NCBI GenBank assembly: GCA_017948555.1
Contig: JAFMYY010000010.1
Coordinates: 83,927 to 147,926 of the forward strand
DNA length: 64,000 nucleotides
Source: Cesiribacteraceae bacterium YIM B00369
Lineage (GTDB): Bacteria > Bacteroidota > Bacteroidia > Cytophagales > Cyclobacteriaceae
Direction of reading: 5' to 3'
The notes under the pieces were generated by a model. That model was not told the origin of the DNA. It saw only the letters and a list, made by a program, of their open reading frames with translations, and did no database searches. The first letter of the stretch is position 1. Each line of letters begins with the position of its first letter. This document shows positions 8,650-17,565 of the stretch, one piece after another. The position numbers and the translations under genes were made by a program.

Positions 8650-11600
8650 ATGGCTAAAGTACTTCGATTACATACCAATGCATCAACGGACCTGGAAGGC
8701 TGGAAGCAGAGTATCCAGATCGACAGCAGTCTGATTCAACATATTTCAGATCCGTCCGGAGGGCGGGCAAGAAAGGTGAGTACTTCCATACCAACTCCCC
8801 TGGCCAGGATGCACCTGTACCGTACGGCATTTGAGTTTGTGGTAAACGACCCTGCGGCAAACCTGCGAGATAATACCGTATACCACAAAATGGTGTCGCA
8901 TTGTCTGGATGTAATCGAATTGGTATATAATTTCGATAAGTACCGTCAGGCAGAGAAACAACTCCTGATCCGCCGTTGGAATGTGGCCGAAAAACTGCAG
9001 CAAATGGAGTCAAGCCCGCATCATCAGTTGCTGGCCCAAACCCTTTCGCTGTTCCTTAATGTTAAAAGTCCTGATAGCCCCTATTATCATTTTACCGATG
9101 TTTACCTGATCTATTATAATTATCAGGTTATTGCAGGTACAAGCCCGTTTACCCTCTTTTTTGCACTTCCGGACATTCAGGGGCTTGACCTTAACAGCAG
9201 CAAGGGTTACCGCCTGTTTGAATCTCCGGTCCCGTTGCCCGACCGGCCCGATGATTTTCAGCTGTTCCTGCATAAGCTCTTTGTTGCCTGGCCTGCCCTT
9301 AAAACGTCCTGCAAGGCTTTGTATGAGTACCTGACACTGGCCAAGAAACAAACGCGGCCTGAGCTGCAGAATAAGCTGAATGAACTGCAGTTTAACAGCG
9401 ACTACGGTTCTAATAATTTTATGCAGGAGTATGCGCCCCTGCTCGATGACAGCAACAGCCCTGTGGCCATAAAGGAGGTGCAGCTTGCGACCGCTCCTGT
9501 CGACAATGTAAACATTGCAGAGGTAAGCGACTTCGTAATCCGGCCCGACAGGCAGCGTCCGTCCGCCCGTTTGCCTTTGGTGCTGAAAGAAGGAAACTAC
9601 CCGGGCTGGAATTACATTGCCGGCCCGTGGCGCCAGGAAACAGCTGTGCCGTTCAAGGATCCTGATCCGCTGGACAGCAGAATCCTGCCCGGTCTTTCCG
9701 ATAAATACCCCTACCTTACAGTAGGCGATTTTCTGGAAGATCATCTCCTTGAGCTTCCTTATGAACTAAATACCCCGCGCTTTAACTACGGAAACACCAG
9801 GTACCAGAATGGTGCTGAGAAAGACCGCATCTTCAGCTTTAATTATCTGCTCCCTATAAGAAAAGAGTTTTTCCAGTACTTTTCCTATAAGGATCTTGAC
9901 AGGTATCTCACCTTTATTATTGATCCTGCTTATGTAAAAGTGCAGCTTTCAATACCTGTTAAGAAAGGGTCGGTTATTTTTGAAAAAACCTATTACGAAA
10001 ACCCTCAGAACCCTAAAGATGAGGCAGGCAATATTATTCCGAAGAAGGGAAGAATTGTGCAGGCTAACCTGGGGCTGGGCGTGTTCCCGTTCTATAAAAT
10101 GAGCGAGGAGGCCTATAACGATTTTTATAAAATTATGCTCATAGACCTGGAGAAGAACGGAGCAATGGCTTTCCAGGATTACAGTCTGAACTTTTTTAAA
10201 GATGAGCAGCCGGTAAGGGAAACCGGTGGGGTAAGCGGAATGCGTAAAACACGCCGGATTTCTAAAGATGAAGGTGCTTATGGCTCCACATATTATGAAA
10301 TATTCAATACCGACTTCGATTATATGGAAGTGGTGCATCCGCACTCAGCAGATTCGGCTGAGCCGGTAAGAGGGGTGCTGATACCAAAATGGAAGGAAAT
10401 TGGCCCGGGCACCAAAACCTACACCTTTGCCATTGACTTTGGTACCACCAATACCCATGTGGCTTACACCGTGGGCAGCAATGCGGCACCTCAGCCTTTT
10501 TCCATCGAAGAAAAAGACCTCCAGCTGGTTATGCTGAATAAGCCTGCAGCCGATCCCGGCCTGCAGCCAATTCAAAAGTTTAAGCGGGCTTCGCTGCACC
10601 GGGTAATGGAAATAGATACAGTGGTGAACAGGGAATTTATTCCCTACCTGATCGGAGGTGCTTTCAGCGGGGCAGAGGTAAACTTCCCTATCCGGACGAC
10701 AACCTGTGAGGTGAGTAATTTTGCAGTGCTGCCTACCGACATGCTGGGCAATATAAATATTGGTTTTGGAATTAATAAAGAGCTGGAGGTGCCCGGCCAC
10801 ACTACGTACAAAATGAACCTGAAGTGGAACCTGGAGCTGGACAAAAAAGGCAACGACAGAATAGATGTGTTCTTCAGGGAGCTGTTACGGTTAATCCGGC
10901 ATAAGGTGGCTTTGAATGATGGTATTGTGGAGAAAACCCGGCTGGTATGGTTTGCTCCCCTTAGTCTGGAGCCTTTTGCTTTTAGCCAGTTTCAGGAGAA
11001 ATGGCTGGTGAACTACCAGCATATTTTCCGTACCACCCGAAAGCCCGGTTACCTTACAGAGTCGGCAGCACCTTTTTATTATTTAATGGCAGCAGGAGAA
11101 GTGGTGCCATCGCGCGGAGAGAATCTGCTGAACATAGATATTGGTGGCGGCTCTACCGATGTGTTGTTTTTTGTAGATCAGAAACCCGCATACGGATCTT
11201 CGTTCCGCTTTGCAGGTGATGCCCTCTGGGGCGATGGGTTCAATAAAATTTCCGGTATGGACAATGGCTTCCTGGCTGCTTACCAGAAGCTGGCCGATAA
11301 GCCTTTTAAACCAAGGTCTATCAGTAAAAGCTCATCAGATGTATTTAATGAAATCTTCAATAATGTAGATCATGATGTGTACAACAATGTATTCATCAGG
11401 GCCCGGCATATGCGCATTTTGTTTTACCTTCATTATACAGCCATGGTTTATCATTGCGGGCAGATTATGAAGCAGCTTGACCTTGCCATACCCCGTTACA
11501 TTACCTTTAGCGGCAAAGGAAGCTTATTTATAAATTTCCTTACCGGCGGCAGTAATCTTGGCCGTCTGGAGCGCCTGACAGGCATCATTCTCCGGGAAAT

Positions 11601-12084
11601 AACAGGCAAAGAAGTGCCTGCTAATTTCAAAATGATACAAGCCAGCAAGCCAAAAGAGGCTACAGCCAATGGTGGCGTGTTTTATAATCCCGATATTCAC
11701 GATTCCGGCGAAGTGGGTACTGTAAAGCTTTTGGGCGATGCTGCGCTTACAGACCTGGAGCGCCATTCCATTAAGTATAAAGATGCGGATGAGGGATTAC
11801 TGGAGGGGGTGCTGGCAAACGTAGACCAGTTCTTTGACCTGGTACTCGGGAACGGGGCGGTAACCGGCTTTTTAAACGATTTTGCAATTGAAGCCGATTT
11901 ACCTGAACTTCGCCAAAGTATAAGGGCAAAAATTAAAGACAGCCTCCATCTGGGATTAAACCGGCAGCTGGAGCAGAAAAATATGGAAGAAAGAGCAGTG
12001 TCTGAAACCCTGTTCTTTTATCCCATCCAACATACTCTTTATGAACTATCTAAAGAACTCTACCAGGACCACTATGCGAATTAA
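8650..12084 (+). CDS. Giant Hsp70/actin-fold ATPase, SrfB-like (cluster gene 4)
   Basis: 1,144 residues, cytoplasmic. The N-terminal ~590 residues match no domain I know. From there the actin/Hsp70 core is visible: phosphate-1 loop D596-FGTTNTHVAY, phosphate-2 loop D830-IGGGSTDVLFF, and an adenosine-type FSGKGSLF at ~953-960. The core extends to ~residue 1000, and a helical tail of ~140 residues follows. Length and layout recall the SrfB family (long proteins with an Hsp70-like core), but I cannot confirm that relationship by eye. It is preceded by the tubulin-like gene and overlaps the next gene by 11 bp (ATG at 12074), implying coupled translation. Family knowledge: proteins of this fold use ATP-driven conformational change for polymerisation or chaperoning. 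Which applies here is unknown. Confidence 0.78.
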   Translation: MAKVLRLHTNASTDLEGWKQSIQIDSSLIQHISDPSGGRARKVSTSIPTPLARMHLYRTAFEFVVNDPAANLRDNTVYHKMVSHCLDVIELVYNFDKYRQAEKQLLIRRWNVAEKLQQMESSPHHQLLAQTLSLFLNVKSPDSPYYHFTDVYLIYYNYQVIAGTSPFTLFFALPDIQGLDLNSSKGYRLFESPVPLPDRPDDFQLFLHKLFVAWPALKTSCKALYEYLTLAKKQTRPELQNKLNELQFNSDYGSNNFMQEYAPLLDDSNSPVAIKEVQLATAPVDNVNIAEVSDFVIRPDRQRPSARLPLVLKEGNYPGWNYIAGPWRQETAVPFKDPDPLDSRILPGLSDKYPYLTVGDFLEDHLLELPYELNTPRFNYGNTRYQNGAEKDRIFSFNYLLPIRKEFFQYFSYKDLDRYLTFIIDPAYVKVQLSIPVKKGSVIFEKTYYENPQNPKDEAGNIIPKKGRIVQANLGLGVFPFYKMSEEAYNDFYKIMLIDLEKNGAMAFQDYSLNFFKDEQPVRETGGVSGMRKTRRISKDEGAYGSTYYEIFNTDFDYMEVVHPHSADSAEPVRGVLIPKWKEIGPGTKTYTFAIDFGTTNTHVAYTVGSNAAPQPFSIEEKDLQLVMLNKPAADPGLQPIQKFKRASLHRVMEIDTVVNREFIPYLIGGAFSGAEVNFPIRTTTCEVSNFAVLPTDMLGNINIGFGINKELEVPGHTTYKMNLKWNLELDKKGNDRIDVFFRELLRLIRHKVALNDGIVEKTRLVWFAPLSLEPFAFSQFQEKWLVNYQHIFRTTRKPGYLTESAAPFYYLMAAGEVVPSRGENLLNIDIGGGSTDVLFFVDQKPAYGSSFRFAGDALWGDGFNKISGMDNGFLAAYQKLADKPFKPRSISKSSSDVFNEIFNNVDHDVYNNVFIRARHMRILFYLHYTAMVYHCGQIMKQLDLAIPRYITFSGKGSLFINFLTGGSNLGRLERLTGIILREITGKEVPANFKMIQASKPKEATANGGVFYNPDIHDSGEVGTVKLLGDAALTDLERHSIKYKDADEGLLEGVLANVDQFFDLVLGNGAVTGFLNDFAIEADLPELRQSIRAKIKDSLHLGLNRQLEQKNMEERAVSETLFFYPIQHTLYELSKELYQDHYAN

Positions 12085-13378
12085 GCTTTTTGCCTGCTTT
12101 TTTTTGTTTGCAGGCGTTTTTTTTAAAGCAGGAGAAGTAAAGGCGCAGGGAGGTGCCGACAGCCTCCTGTACAGGCAGGCAAAGCTGGAAATATGGTGCG
12201 AAACCATGCGCTTTATTTACAGGGATAACGGGGCGGACAGCCTTTTACAAAGCCTGAATTGCCAGGATTGGGTTGCTTTTGATAAAAGTATGAGCCCCAA
12301 TTATCTCCAGACCCGGACTTTTTACCAGTCTATTGAAAAGCCTTCAATATACAGCGGGTATACTACTTATAATGCCAAGCTGCAGAAGCTGGTGGAGGAA
12401 ATAGGGAAAAAGTTAAGGTCATCGCCGGTAAGGGCGGCAAATCAAAATCGTGTACAGAAAGTCGACAGCCTGCAGGCATCCTTACTTGTGCTGGCTGCTT
12501 CGCCCACTTCGGTGGTACCTGTTCAGGCAGATTCTGAGGCTGCACCTGAGGAGGTTGCAGAAAGCAGAGAATTAAAAAATATTATTGTTGCTGCCCCGCA
12601 GGAGGCAGCTGAAGAACCAAATTCCCCGGAGGATGATCAAATGGAATGGAATGAAATACTACAATGGCTGATGCTGCTCCTGCTGGCTGGAGGCCTGGCA
12701 GGATTATGGGCGCAGAACAGGAAGCTCAAAAACGAAATTGAGGTACGCATGAACCGCAGGAAACAGGAAATTTCAGCTATCTCAAGAATCAAGGAAAGCG
12801 ATAAGCCTGAAAACAAAAAGCCTAAACCGGTTAACGAGCCAAAAGGAGTAACCCAGGCTGAGGTTGCCCGCCTGGTGAGGGCGGAAATTGAGAAGGTGCG
12901 CAGGGAGCAAAAGGCCCGCAGGCAGGAGGCTGCCATGGAGCAGCAGGCAGCCAGGCGTCCTCAGGAGCCACAGACGGCTCCTGCTGAAGAGTTAATGGCG
13001 GAAAACAGACCTGCAGCAGCAGGAAGAGAAGAAGCACGACATGAAGGGGAGAAACCGGGTGATGGAATATTTTATGATAAACTTCCTTTTAAAGGAGGGT
13101 TCCATCAGAACCACCTGAGTCCCCAGCGGCACCCGGACAGCATTTACTCCATTCAGGTGTTGCCTGCAAGGCCCGATGAGGCAGAGTTTTGGGTAACTGA
13201 AGACCAGGAAGTGCAGCAATATGCCATGCAGAACGGGCTGAGTTTCTTTGAGGAAGCCTGTGATTACGACCAGGTGGAAGAAAATCCATCGCGGGTACGG
13301 ACACTGGAGAGAGGAAGGCTCAGAAAGAACGGACATTTATGGCAAATTGAAAAGAAAGTAAAAGTTAGCTTTGAGTAA
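12074..13378 (+). CDS. Bitopic envelope protein with charged coiled-coil region (cluster gene 5)
   Basis: 434 residues from the ATG at 12074, which overlaps the upstream stop by 11 bp; an earlier in-frame ATG at 12041 would bury the signal peptide. Residues 1-24 are a signal peptide ending KAQ. A periplasmic region of ~170 residues follows, then one transmembrane helix (about 194-213, ILQWLMLLLLAGGLAGLWA), so the rest is cytoplasmic. That part has a long Lys/Arg/Glu-rich helix, a Gln/Ala/Glu-rich low-complexity linker, and a folded C-terminal domain of ~90 residues beginning near DGIFYDKLPF. No family is recognised. The topology would let it connect the periplasm, where the VWA lipoprotein may lie, to the cytoplasmic NTPases. 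Confidence 0.75.
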   Translation: MRIKLFACFFLFAGVFFKAGEVKAQGGADSLLYRQAKLEIWCETMRFIYRDNGADSLLQSLNCQDWVAFDKSMSPNYLQTRTFYQSIEKPSIYSGYTTYNAKLQKLVEEIGKKLRSSPVRAANQNRVQKVDSLQASLLVLAASPTSVVPVQADSEAAPEEVAESRELKNIIVAAPQEAAEEPNSPEDDQMEWNEILQWLMLLLLAGGLAGLWAQNRKLKNEIEVRMNRRKQEISAISRIKESDKPENKKPKPVNEPKGVTQAEVARLVRAEIEKVRREQKARRQEAAMEQQAARRPQEPQTAPAEELMAENRPAAAGREEARHEGEKPGDGIFYDKLPFKGGFHQNHLSPQRHPDSIYSIQVLPARPDEAEFWVTEDQEVQQYAMQNGLSFFEEACDYDQVEENPSRVRTLERGRLRKNGHLWQIEKKVKVSFE

Positions 13379-13393
13379 AAAGCCCCGGCTTCC

Positions 13394-14833
13394 ATGATAT
13401 ACCTTGAAATCTTTCTGATAGCAGTGATTGTATTAATCCAGATAATCCTCTTTGTTCATAATGGCAAAAAGCTGTCGGGGCTGGAGGCTTATTATCCTGA
13501 GAGGAGGAGCCTTTCATTGGTTCAGAAAACAGCAGAGCAGGAAGCAGGGGGCAGAATTTATAGTTATAAGGTAGACCAGATAGCCGTCTCACGGCTGCCA
13601 CAGGCCTTTAAGCAGGTTTTGGAAGATACTAATACCTATCTGCTGCATAATAAAGGCAGTGCTGCCAGCTTTGGTATGCTGAAAGAAATTGCAGAAAGAC
13701 CTTATAAGCTCCGGAGCAGCATGGCTTCGGCCGGTATTACCACCCCTCTGTACCTCGGGCTGGCGGGTTCGGTTTTAGGAGCAGGGCTGAGTTTAGTGCC
13801 TTTAATTAAGGGAGGATTGTCTGATGCGGCTGTTAAAACTTTTTTAACGGGCCTGATAATTGCAATGGTAAGCAGCCTCATTGGTCTTTTGCTTACCCTT
13901 TTAGGAAAATACCAGTTCAGGCAGGCAAAGCAGTGGGCTGATGAAAGAGAGCAGGAGTACTTCTCTTTTTTGCAGCTGAGCCTTTTGCCCCGGCTGGAGC
14001 AGGATATGGCAGGAAGCCTCAGTAATTTAAGGGGTGTGCTTGAGGAGTTTAATAATGATTTTTTTCGCAAGATCGTTGATTTTAAAGATGTTTTCGCCAA
14101 CCTGAGTAACTATGTAGGTGTGCAGGAAAAATTTTTAACTGCACTGGAAAATTCAGGCTTTACCAGTTTAACGGAAGCAAACTTTCGCTTCCTGGAAAAG
14201 ATCAGGGAAAATGAAGACCTCTTTGAAAGCTTTGGCGGATATCAGAAAAAGCTGAACGAGAGCCTGCAGTTGGGGGCAGAGGCTGCACGGGACATACGAC
14301 TGGTGGTGGAACGTTTGCGCCATATAGATGATATTCAGGCTTATATCAGGCAGAATGAAGAAATGATTAGAAAACAGCTGGGGTACCTCACTGCCCACCA
14401 GGACCGCCTGGAAGATCTCTCCCATGGCATTCAGCAGCATTTTGTAGAAGCGGGTGATGAAATAGGTAAAATCGTGCAGGAGCGGCTTCAGGTTATGAAG
14501 AAAGAGGAGCAGGATGCCGGAGAAGCGCTTCGCGATCATTTTTCCAGGCTGCAGGAGGAAAATGTTTACCAGAAAATTGCAGAGCAGCTGCAACCTATTA
14601 AAAGAATGAAGGAAGAGGTGGACCAGCTTAGCCGGGATACGCTTGAAAATTCAAAAGTACTGCTTGAAACCAGTGAGTATCTTGTAAAAAAAATAAATCA
14701 GGATGGCCGCCTGCATGGGGCTTTACTGGGGGAAATTAAAGAACTGAATCAGCACATGGCTCAGCTGAATGAGCCGAAAAGCTGGTGGCAGCAGTTAACA
14801 GGAAAGGGAGGACGTAATACGAAAAGGAAGTGA
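13394..14833 (+). CDS. MotA/TolQ/ExbB-like membrane protein with long coiled-coil tail (cluster gene 6)
   Basis: 479 residues. Predicted membrane helices are at 3-21, ~117-137 (GLAGSVLGAGLSL) and ~149-171 (FLTGLIIAMVSSLIGLLLTL). The paired Gly/Ala-rich helices with a Thr in the last one resemble the proton-channel pair of MotA/TolQ/ExbB. The remaining ~300 residues are an almost continuous cytoplasmic coiled coil ending in a basic GKGGRNTKRK tail. This layout (short channel part, long cytoplasmic tail) is like ZorA of the Zorya antiphage system. No OmpA-domain or MotB/ZorB-like partner gene is present in the window. It follows the bitopic protein by 15 bp and is the last gene of the cluster. 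The channel assignment rests on motif reading only. Confidence 0.72.
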   Translation: MIYLEIFLIAVIVLIQIILFVHNGKKLSGLEAYYPERRSLSLVQKTAEQEAGGRIYSYKVDQIAVSRLPQAFKQVLEDTNTYLLHNKGSAASFGMLKEIAERPYKLRSSMASAGITTPLYLGLAGSVLGAGLSLVPLIKGGLSDAAVKTFLTGLIIAMVSSLIGLLLTLLGKYQFRQAKQWADEREQEYFSFLQLSLLPRLEQDMAGSLSNLRGVLEEFNNDFFRKIVDFKDVFANLSNYVGVQEKFLTALENSGFTSLTEANFRFLEKIRENEDLFESFGGYQKKLNESLQLGAEAARDIRLVVERLRHIDDIQAYIRQNEEMIRKQLGYLTAHQDRLEDLSHGIQQHFVEAGDEIGKIVQERLQVMKKEEQDAGEALRDHFSRLQEENVYQKIAEQLQPIKRMKEEVDQLSRDTLENSKVLLETSEYLVKKINQDGRLHGALLGEIKELNQHMAQLNEPKSWWQQLTGKGGRNTKRK

Positions 14834-15471
14834 TTTTCCTGCTTTCAAGCAAGCGGCAAAGGTTACAGGAGAGGAACTGGTCTGTTTTCTTTATTTTGAA
14901 AATTATATTATTCAAAGACAGCGAAATATACATTAAAACTTACGCCGGAGCTGATTGCATTGGCGGCCAGGGAGCGAAAAATTTGCAGTGGCCGGATGTT
15001 GGTAAAAACTTCCTTTATCAGGAGTAAATTAATTTTGTGGGTTTTGAGCCCTTTTTTTTCTGAGGTGATGAGGTGATCAGGCCTATGTTTTGGTGAAAAA
15101 AACTTTAAAAACGGGCAAACAATTACAAGGGGTAGCAGGGGGCGGTGCCTTGCAAAGTGTTGATAATGAGTTTGATGTTGAGTATCTTGTAGTCGTTGAA
15201 AGAATGGCTGCCGGAAATTTTATAAACACTGAGCGAAATCAGGCCTCTGTTTTTATTCTGCTTGCTGCCCTTTGAGGAACCGCAGGGACCTGTTCCCGGA
15301 GGTAAACCGGAAGAGGAGTGGCATAAAATTTGAAGAAATGATTATAAATTATCATTTCTGAAAGCGGAATATACGGAACAGGCAGGTGCAAGCGTAAAGT
15401 AGTGGGAGGGAAGGAAAAGCGGTTTCTGAGACTGATAATACTTTAAACCGGACAACAGGATAGTAGAGCGA
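14834..15471. other. Intergenic region, nothing recognisable
   Basis: About 640 bp after the cluster. Two short plus-strand frames (14830-15027 and 15090-15275) lack a signal peptide, domain or plausible translation start, and I do not accept them. No tRNA or strong terminator was found. Confidence 0.5.
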
Positions 15472-16533
15472 ATGAACTGGATAAGCAAAATTGTAACAGT
15501 ATTAGTTTTTTTTCAAGTATGTGCCTGTAATACAGCATTTGAGGATATACCTCATTATGTAAACCAGATTGAGGACGGGAATACTCTTGTGCTTAAGGAT
15601 GGTTTAAAAGTGCACCTTATAGGTGTGGAAGGCAATAACCAGAGCCAGGAATACCTTGAGCATAAAATACTGCACCGTAAAGTTAAGCTGGTTTTCGACA
15701 GAAGCAATTATCCTGAGGTTACAAAAAATACAGAAGAGGTTTGGGCATATGTTATTACGGAAAGCGGAAAACATTTGAACGCAGCTTTACTACGCGAGGG
15801 ACTCGCTTCCCTCAGCGATAAATATTTAACCGATAGCCTTGTCAGCTTTTCGGGCTACAGTACATTAACGGCGAGCCAGACTTTTGAGGAGAGAATTCCT
15901 GAAGCAGGTCCGTTAAAGAAAAGAAATTACACACCTAAATTACCTGCGCCCGAAGCTAAAACAGAATTTAAAAGCTTTGTGGATCTTGTTGATTATGCCG
16001 AGCAGTGTGTATTCCTGGTGTTGGGGCGTAACGAAAAAGGACGCACAATAAGTCAGGGAACAGGATTCTTTATTGAGGAAAATGGTTTGGCGGTGAGTAA
16101 CCAGCATGTGTTTGAAGGAGGCGTTGAATGGATGATCAGGACCAAAAATGGTAACCGGTATAAGGTATCAGAAATTATTGAGAGCAATAAAGAGTTTGAT
16201 TACGTGGTTTTCAGGGTGGAACTGGGTGAAAATGAAAACTTCCCTTACCTGCAGGCAGCAGAGGAGGTTCCGCCCCGTAAAGGAACAGATATATTCGTAC
16301 TGGGAAACCCCAGGGGCCTGGAAAGTACAATTACAAGAGGCGTTGTTTCGGCAATCCGTAATCAGGGAAGCGAAAAGGCAGCTGTAATCCAGATCGATGC
16401 AGCTATTTCTCCCGGAAGCAGCGGAAGCCCTGTAATGAACATGGATGGTAAGGTAATTGGAGTTGCCACCTACAAAGCCCGTGATTGTGAAAGTTGTAAT
16501 TTTGCCATGAACATCCGATTGCTGGGTTTTTGA
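15472..16533 (+). CDS. Lipoprotein fusing a nuclease-fold domain to a trypsin-like protease
   Basis: 353 residues. The signal peptide leads to a VCAC lipobox (Cys20). Residues ~28-125 resemble the staphylococcal nuclease fold (EDGNTLVLKDGLKVHLIGVEG, then LNAALLREGLASL), but the usual catalytic Arg/Glu positions are not conserved, so this part is probably a binding module. Residues ~165-353 form a chymotrypsin-fold protease of the Trypsin_2/DegP-like type with a complete triad: H212 (SNQHVF), D243 (FDYVVF) and S317 (GSSGSP). It has no PDZ domain. The lipid anchor places it in the periplasm or outer membrane, pointing to envelope proteolysis or quality control. It stands alone, followed by a strong terminator. 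Confidence 0.82.
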   Translation: MNWISKIVTVLVFFQVCACNTAFEDIPHYVNQIEDGNTLVLKDGLKVHLIGVEGNNQSQEYLEHKILHRKVKLVFDRSNYPEVTKNTEEVWAYVITESGKHLNAALLREGLASLSDKYLTDSLVSFSGYSTLTASQTFEERIPEAGPLKKRNYTPKLPAPEAKTEFKSFVDLVDYAEQCVFLVLGRNEKGRTISQGTGFFIEENGLAVSNQHVFEGGVEWMIRTKNGNRYKVSEIIESNKEFDYVVFRVELGENENFPYLQAAEEVPPRKGTDIFVLGNPRGLESTITRGVVSAIRNQGSEKAAVIQIDAAISPGSSGSPVMNMDGKVIGVATYKARDCESCNFAMNIRLLGF

Positions 16534-16592
16534 TATAAAGCCTAAGACTGGGGCAGGAGGTATAAGAAAAGGTATTGTACATTTATGTGGAA

Positions 16593-16627
16593 GGCAGAAA
16601 GTGAAAAGCTCACTTTCTGCCTTTTTT
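16593..16627 (+). terminator. Rho-independent terminator
   Basis: Perfect 12-bp stem (GGCAGAAAGTGA / TCACTTTCTGCC) with a 5-nt loop and six T, 60 bp after the protease stop. Confidence 0.92.
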
Positions 16628-16903
16628 ATTTGCGGCCCTTATAATTACTTATACAGCACTCTGTAAAGCCGGGGTTTGCCCGGGGTAAAGGAGAAGCAGG
16701 GCAATGGATTATCTATAGAATTTCAATTCGGTATGCAGGAGGTTTAATAATCTTTGTGGAGGCAGAGGCTTTCCGGTACTAAGTATTATATGAACCGTTT
16801 TATGCTAACTTATTAAACTATTTCGGGTTTTGGGGGTTATTTATAGGAAAAGAAACAGTATACGCAATACTTTCAAACTAGTTGTACCTACAGCCCTCAA
16901 TAT
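16628..16903. other. Intergenic region before the 121-residue gene
   Basis: AT-rich with no reading frame or hairpin of note. A promoter for the gene at 16904 is expected here, but no clean TAnnTTTG element could be fixed. Confidence 0.4.
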
Positions 16904-17269
16904 ATGAATGACAGAATCAGAAAAAAGCTTATTCAAATAGTACGTTTAGAAGATGCTCCAATTTCCTACCCGGCCTTAATCCAGCAAATGAACCTCGGGC
17001 TAAACCTGGATATTCCGCACGAAAAGAATATGTTGGGGGAGATTCTCAATGAAATCTCAACAGAGGAGCACGAAAATGGACGCCCGCTGCTGAGTTCTTT
17101 AGTGAAAATAAAACCAAAAGGCCAGGGAGATAATTTTTTTAAACTTTGTGAAAAGTTAGGCCTCGGGGACTGGAAAGAATTAAAAAGAAGTGAAACTTTC
17201 CTGGAAGAACAGCAGGAAAAGTGCCGTAGTTTCTGGATGAATGACGAAAACTACGCAAAGTACCTTTAG
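16904..17269 (+). CDS. Hypothetical soluble protein, 121 residues
   Basis: No signal peptide or membrane helix. The predicted secondary structure is mainly helical, beginning with a basic helix (MNDRIRKKLIQIV) that could open a winged-helix-like fold, with a central ISTEEHENGRPLLSSLV segment and an acidic, aromatic C-terminus (SFWMNDENYAKYL). I do not recognise the family. It is monocistronic, with ~370 bp of non-coding sequence before it and a terminator 45 bp after it. Confidence 0.62.
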   Translation: MNDRIRKKLIQIVRLEDAPISYPALIQQMNLGLNLDIPHEKNMLGEILNEISTEEHENGRPLLSSLVKIKPKGQGDNFFKLCEKLGLGDWKELKRSETFLEEQQEKCRSFWMNDENYAKYL

Positions 17270-17313
17270 ATCAGCTGAGCCGGCTCACGTATCTATTTTC
17301 AACTTTCATTATA

Positions 17314-17361
17314 AAAAAAGCCCCTGATGATGCTGGAAAAGCAAAGCTTCAGGGGCTTTTT
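17314..17361 (+). terminator. Rho-independent terminator
   Basis: AAAAAAGCCCCTGA pairs with TCAGGGGCTTTTT around a 21-nt loop that can itself form a small hairpin. The A and T tracts on either side make it potentially bidirectional. Confidence 0.85.
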
Positions 17362-17565
17362 CTTTACCCTTCCCGGTGCAATTTTTTATGTGTAATGTTG
17401 ATGCCGCTGCGTGGATTAGTGTAAAGGTATTTTAGTTATTACTGCTCTTACCGCTGCAGTATTTTTTTGCTAAAATGTGTGATTATCAATAACATAAATT
17501 CTTTTTGTTGGTATATAAATTAAGCGGGTTTTGTTACCCGTATATACTTTTTTACCTGAAAAGAA

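Noticed and set aside
5165..14833. Zorya antiphage system
   Set aside because: Only a ZorA-like layout is present; ZorB, helicase and nuclease components are missing.
14830..15275. Two short plus-strand frames after the cluster
   Set aside because: No signal, domain, leader or terminator; composition like non-coding DNA.
15441..15471. Additional GGATA motif copy before the protease gene
   Set aside because: GGACAACAGGATAG has an 8-bp period and is directly at the start codon without TTTAAA, so it does not fit the PUL motif.
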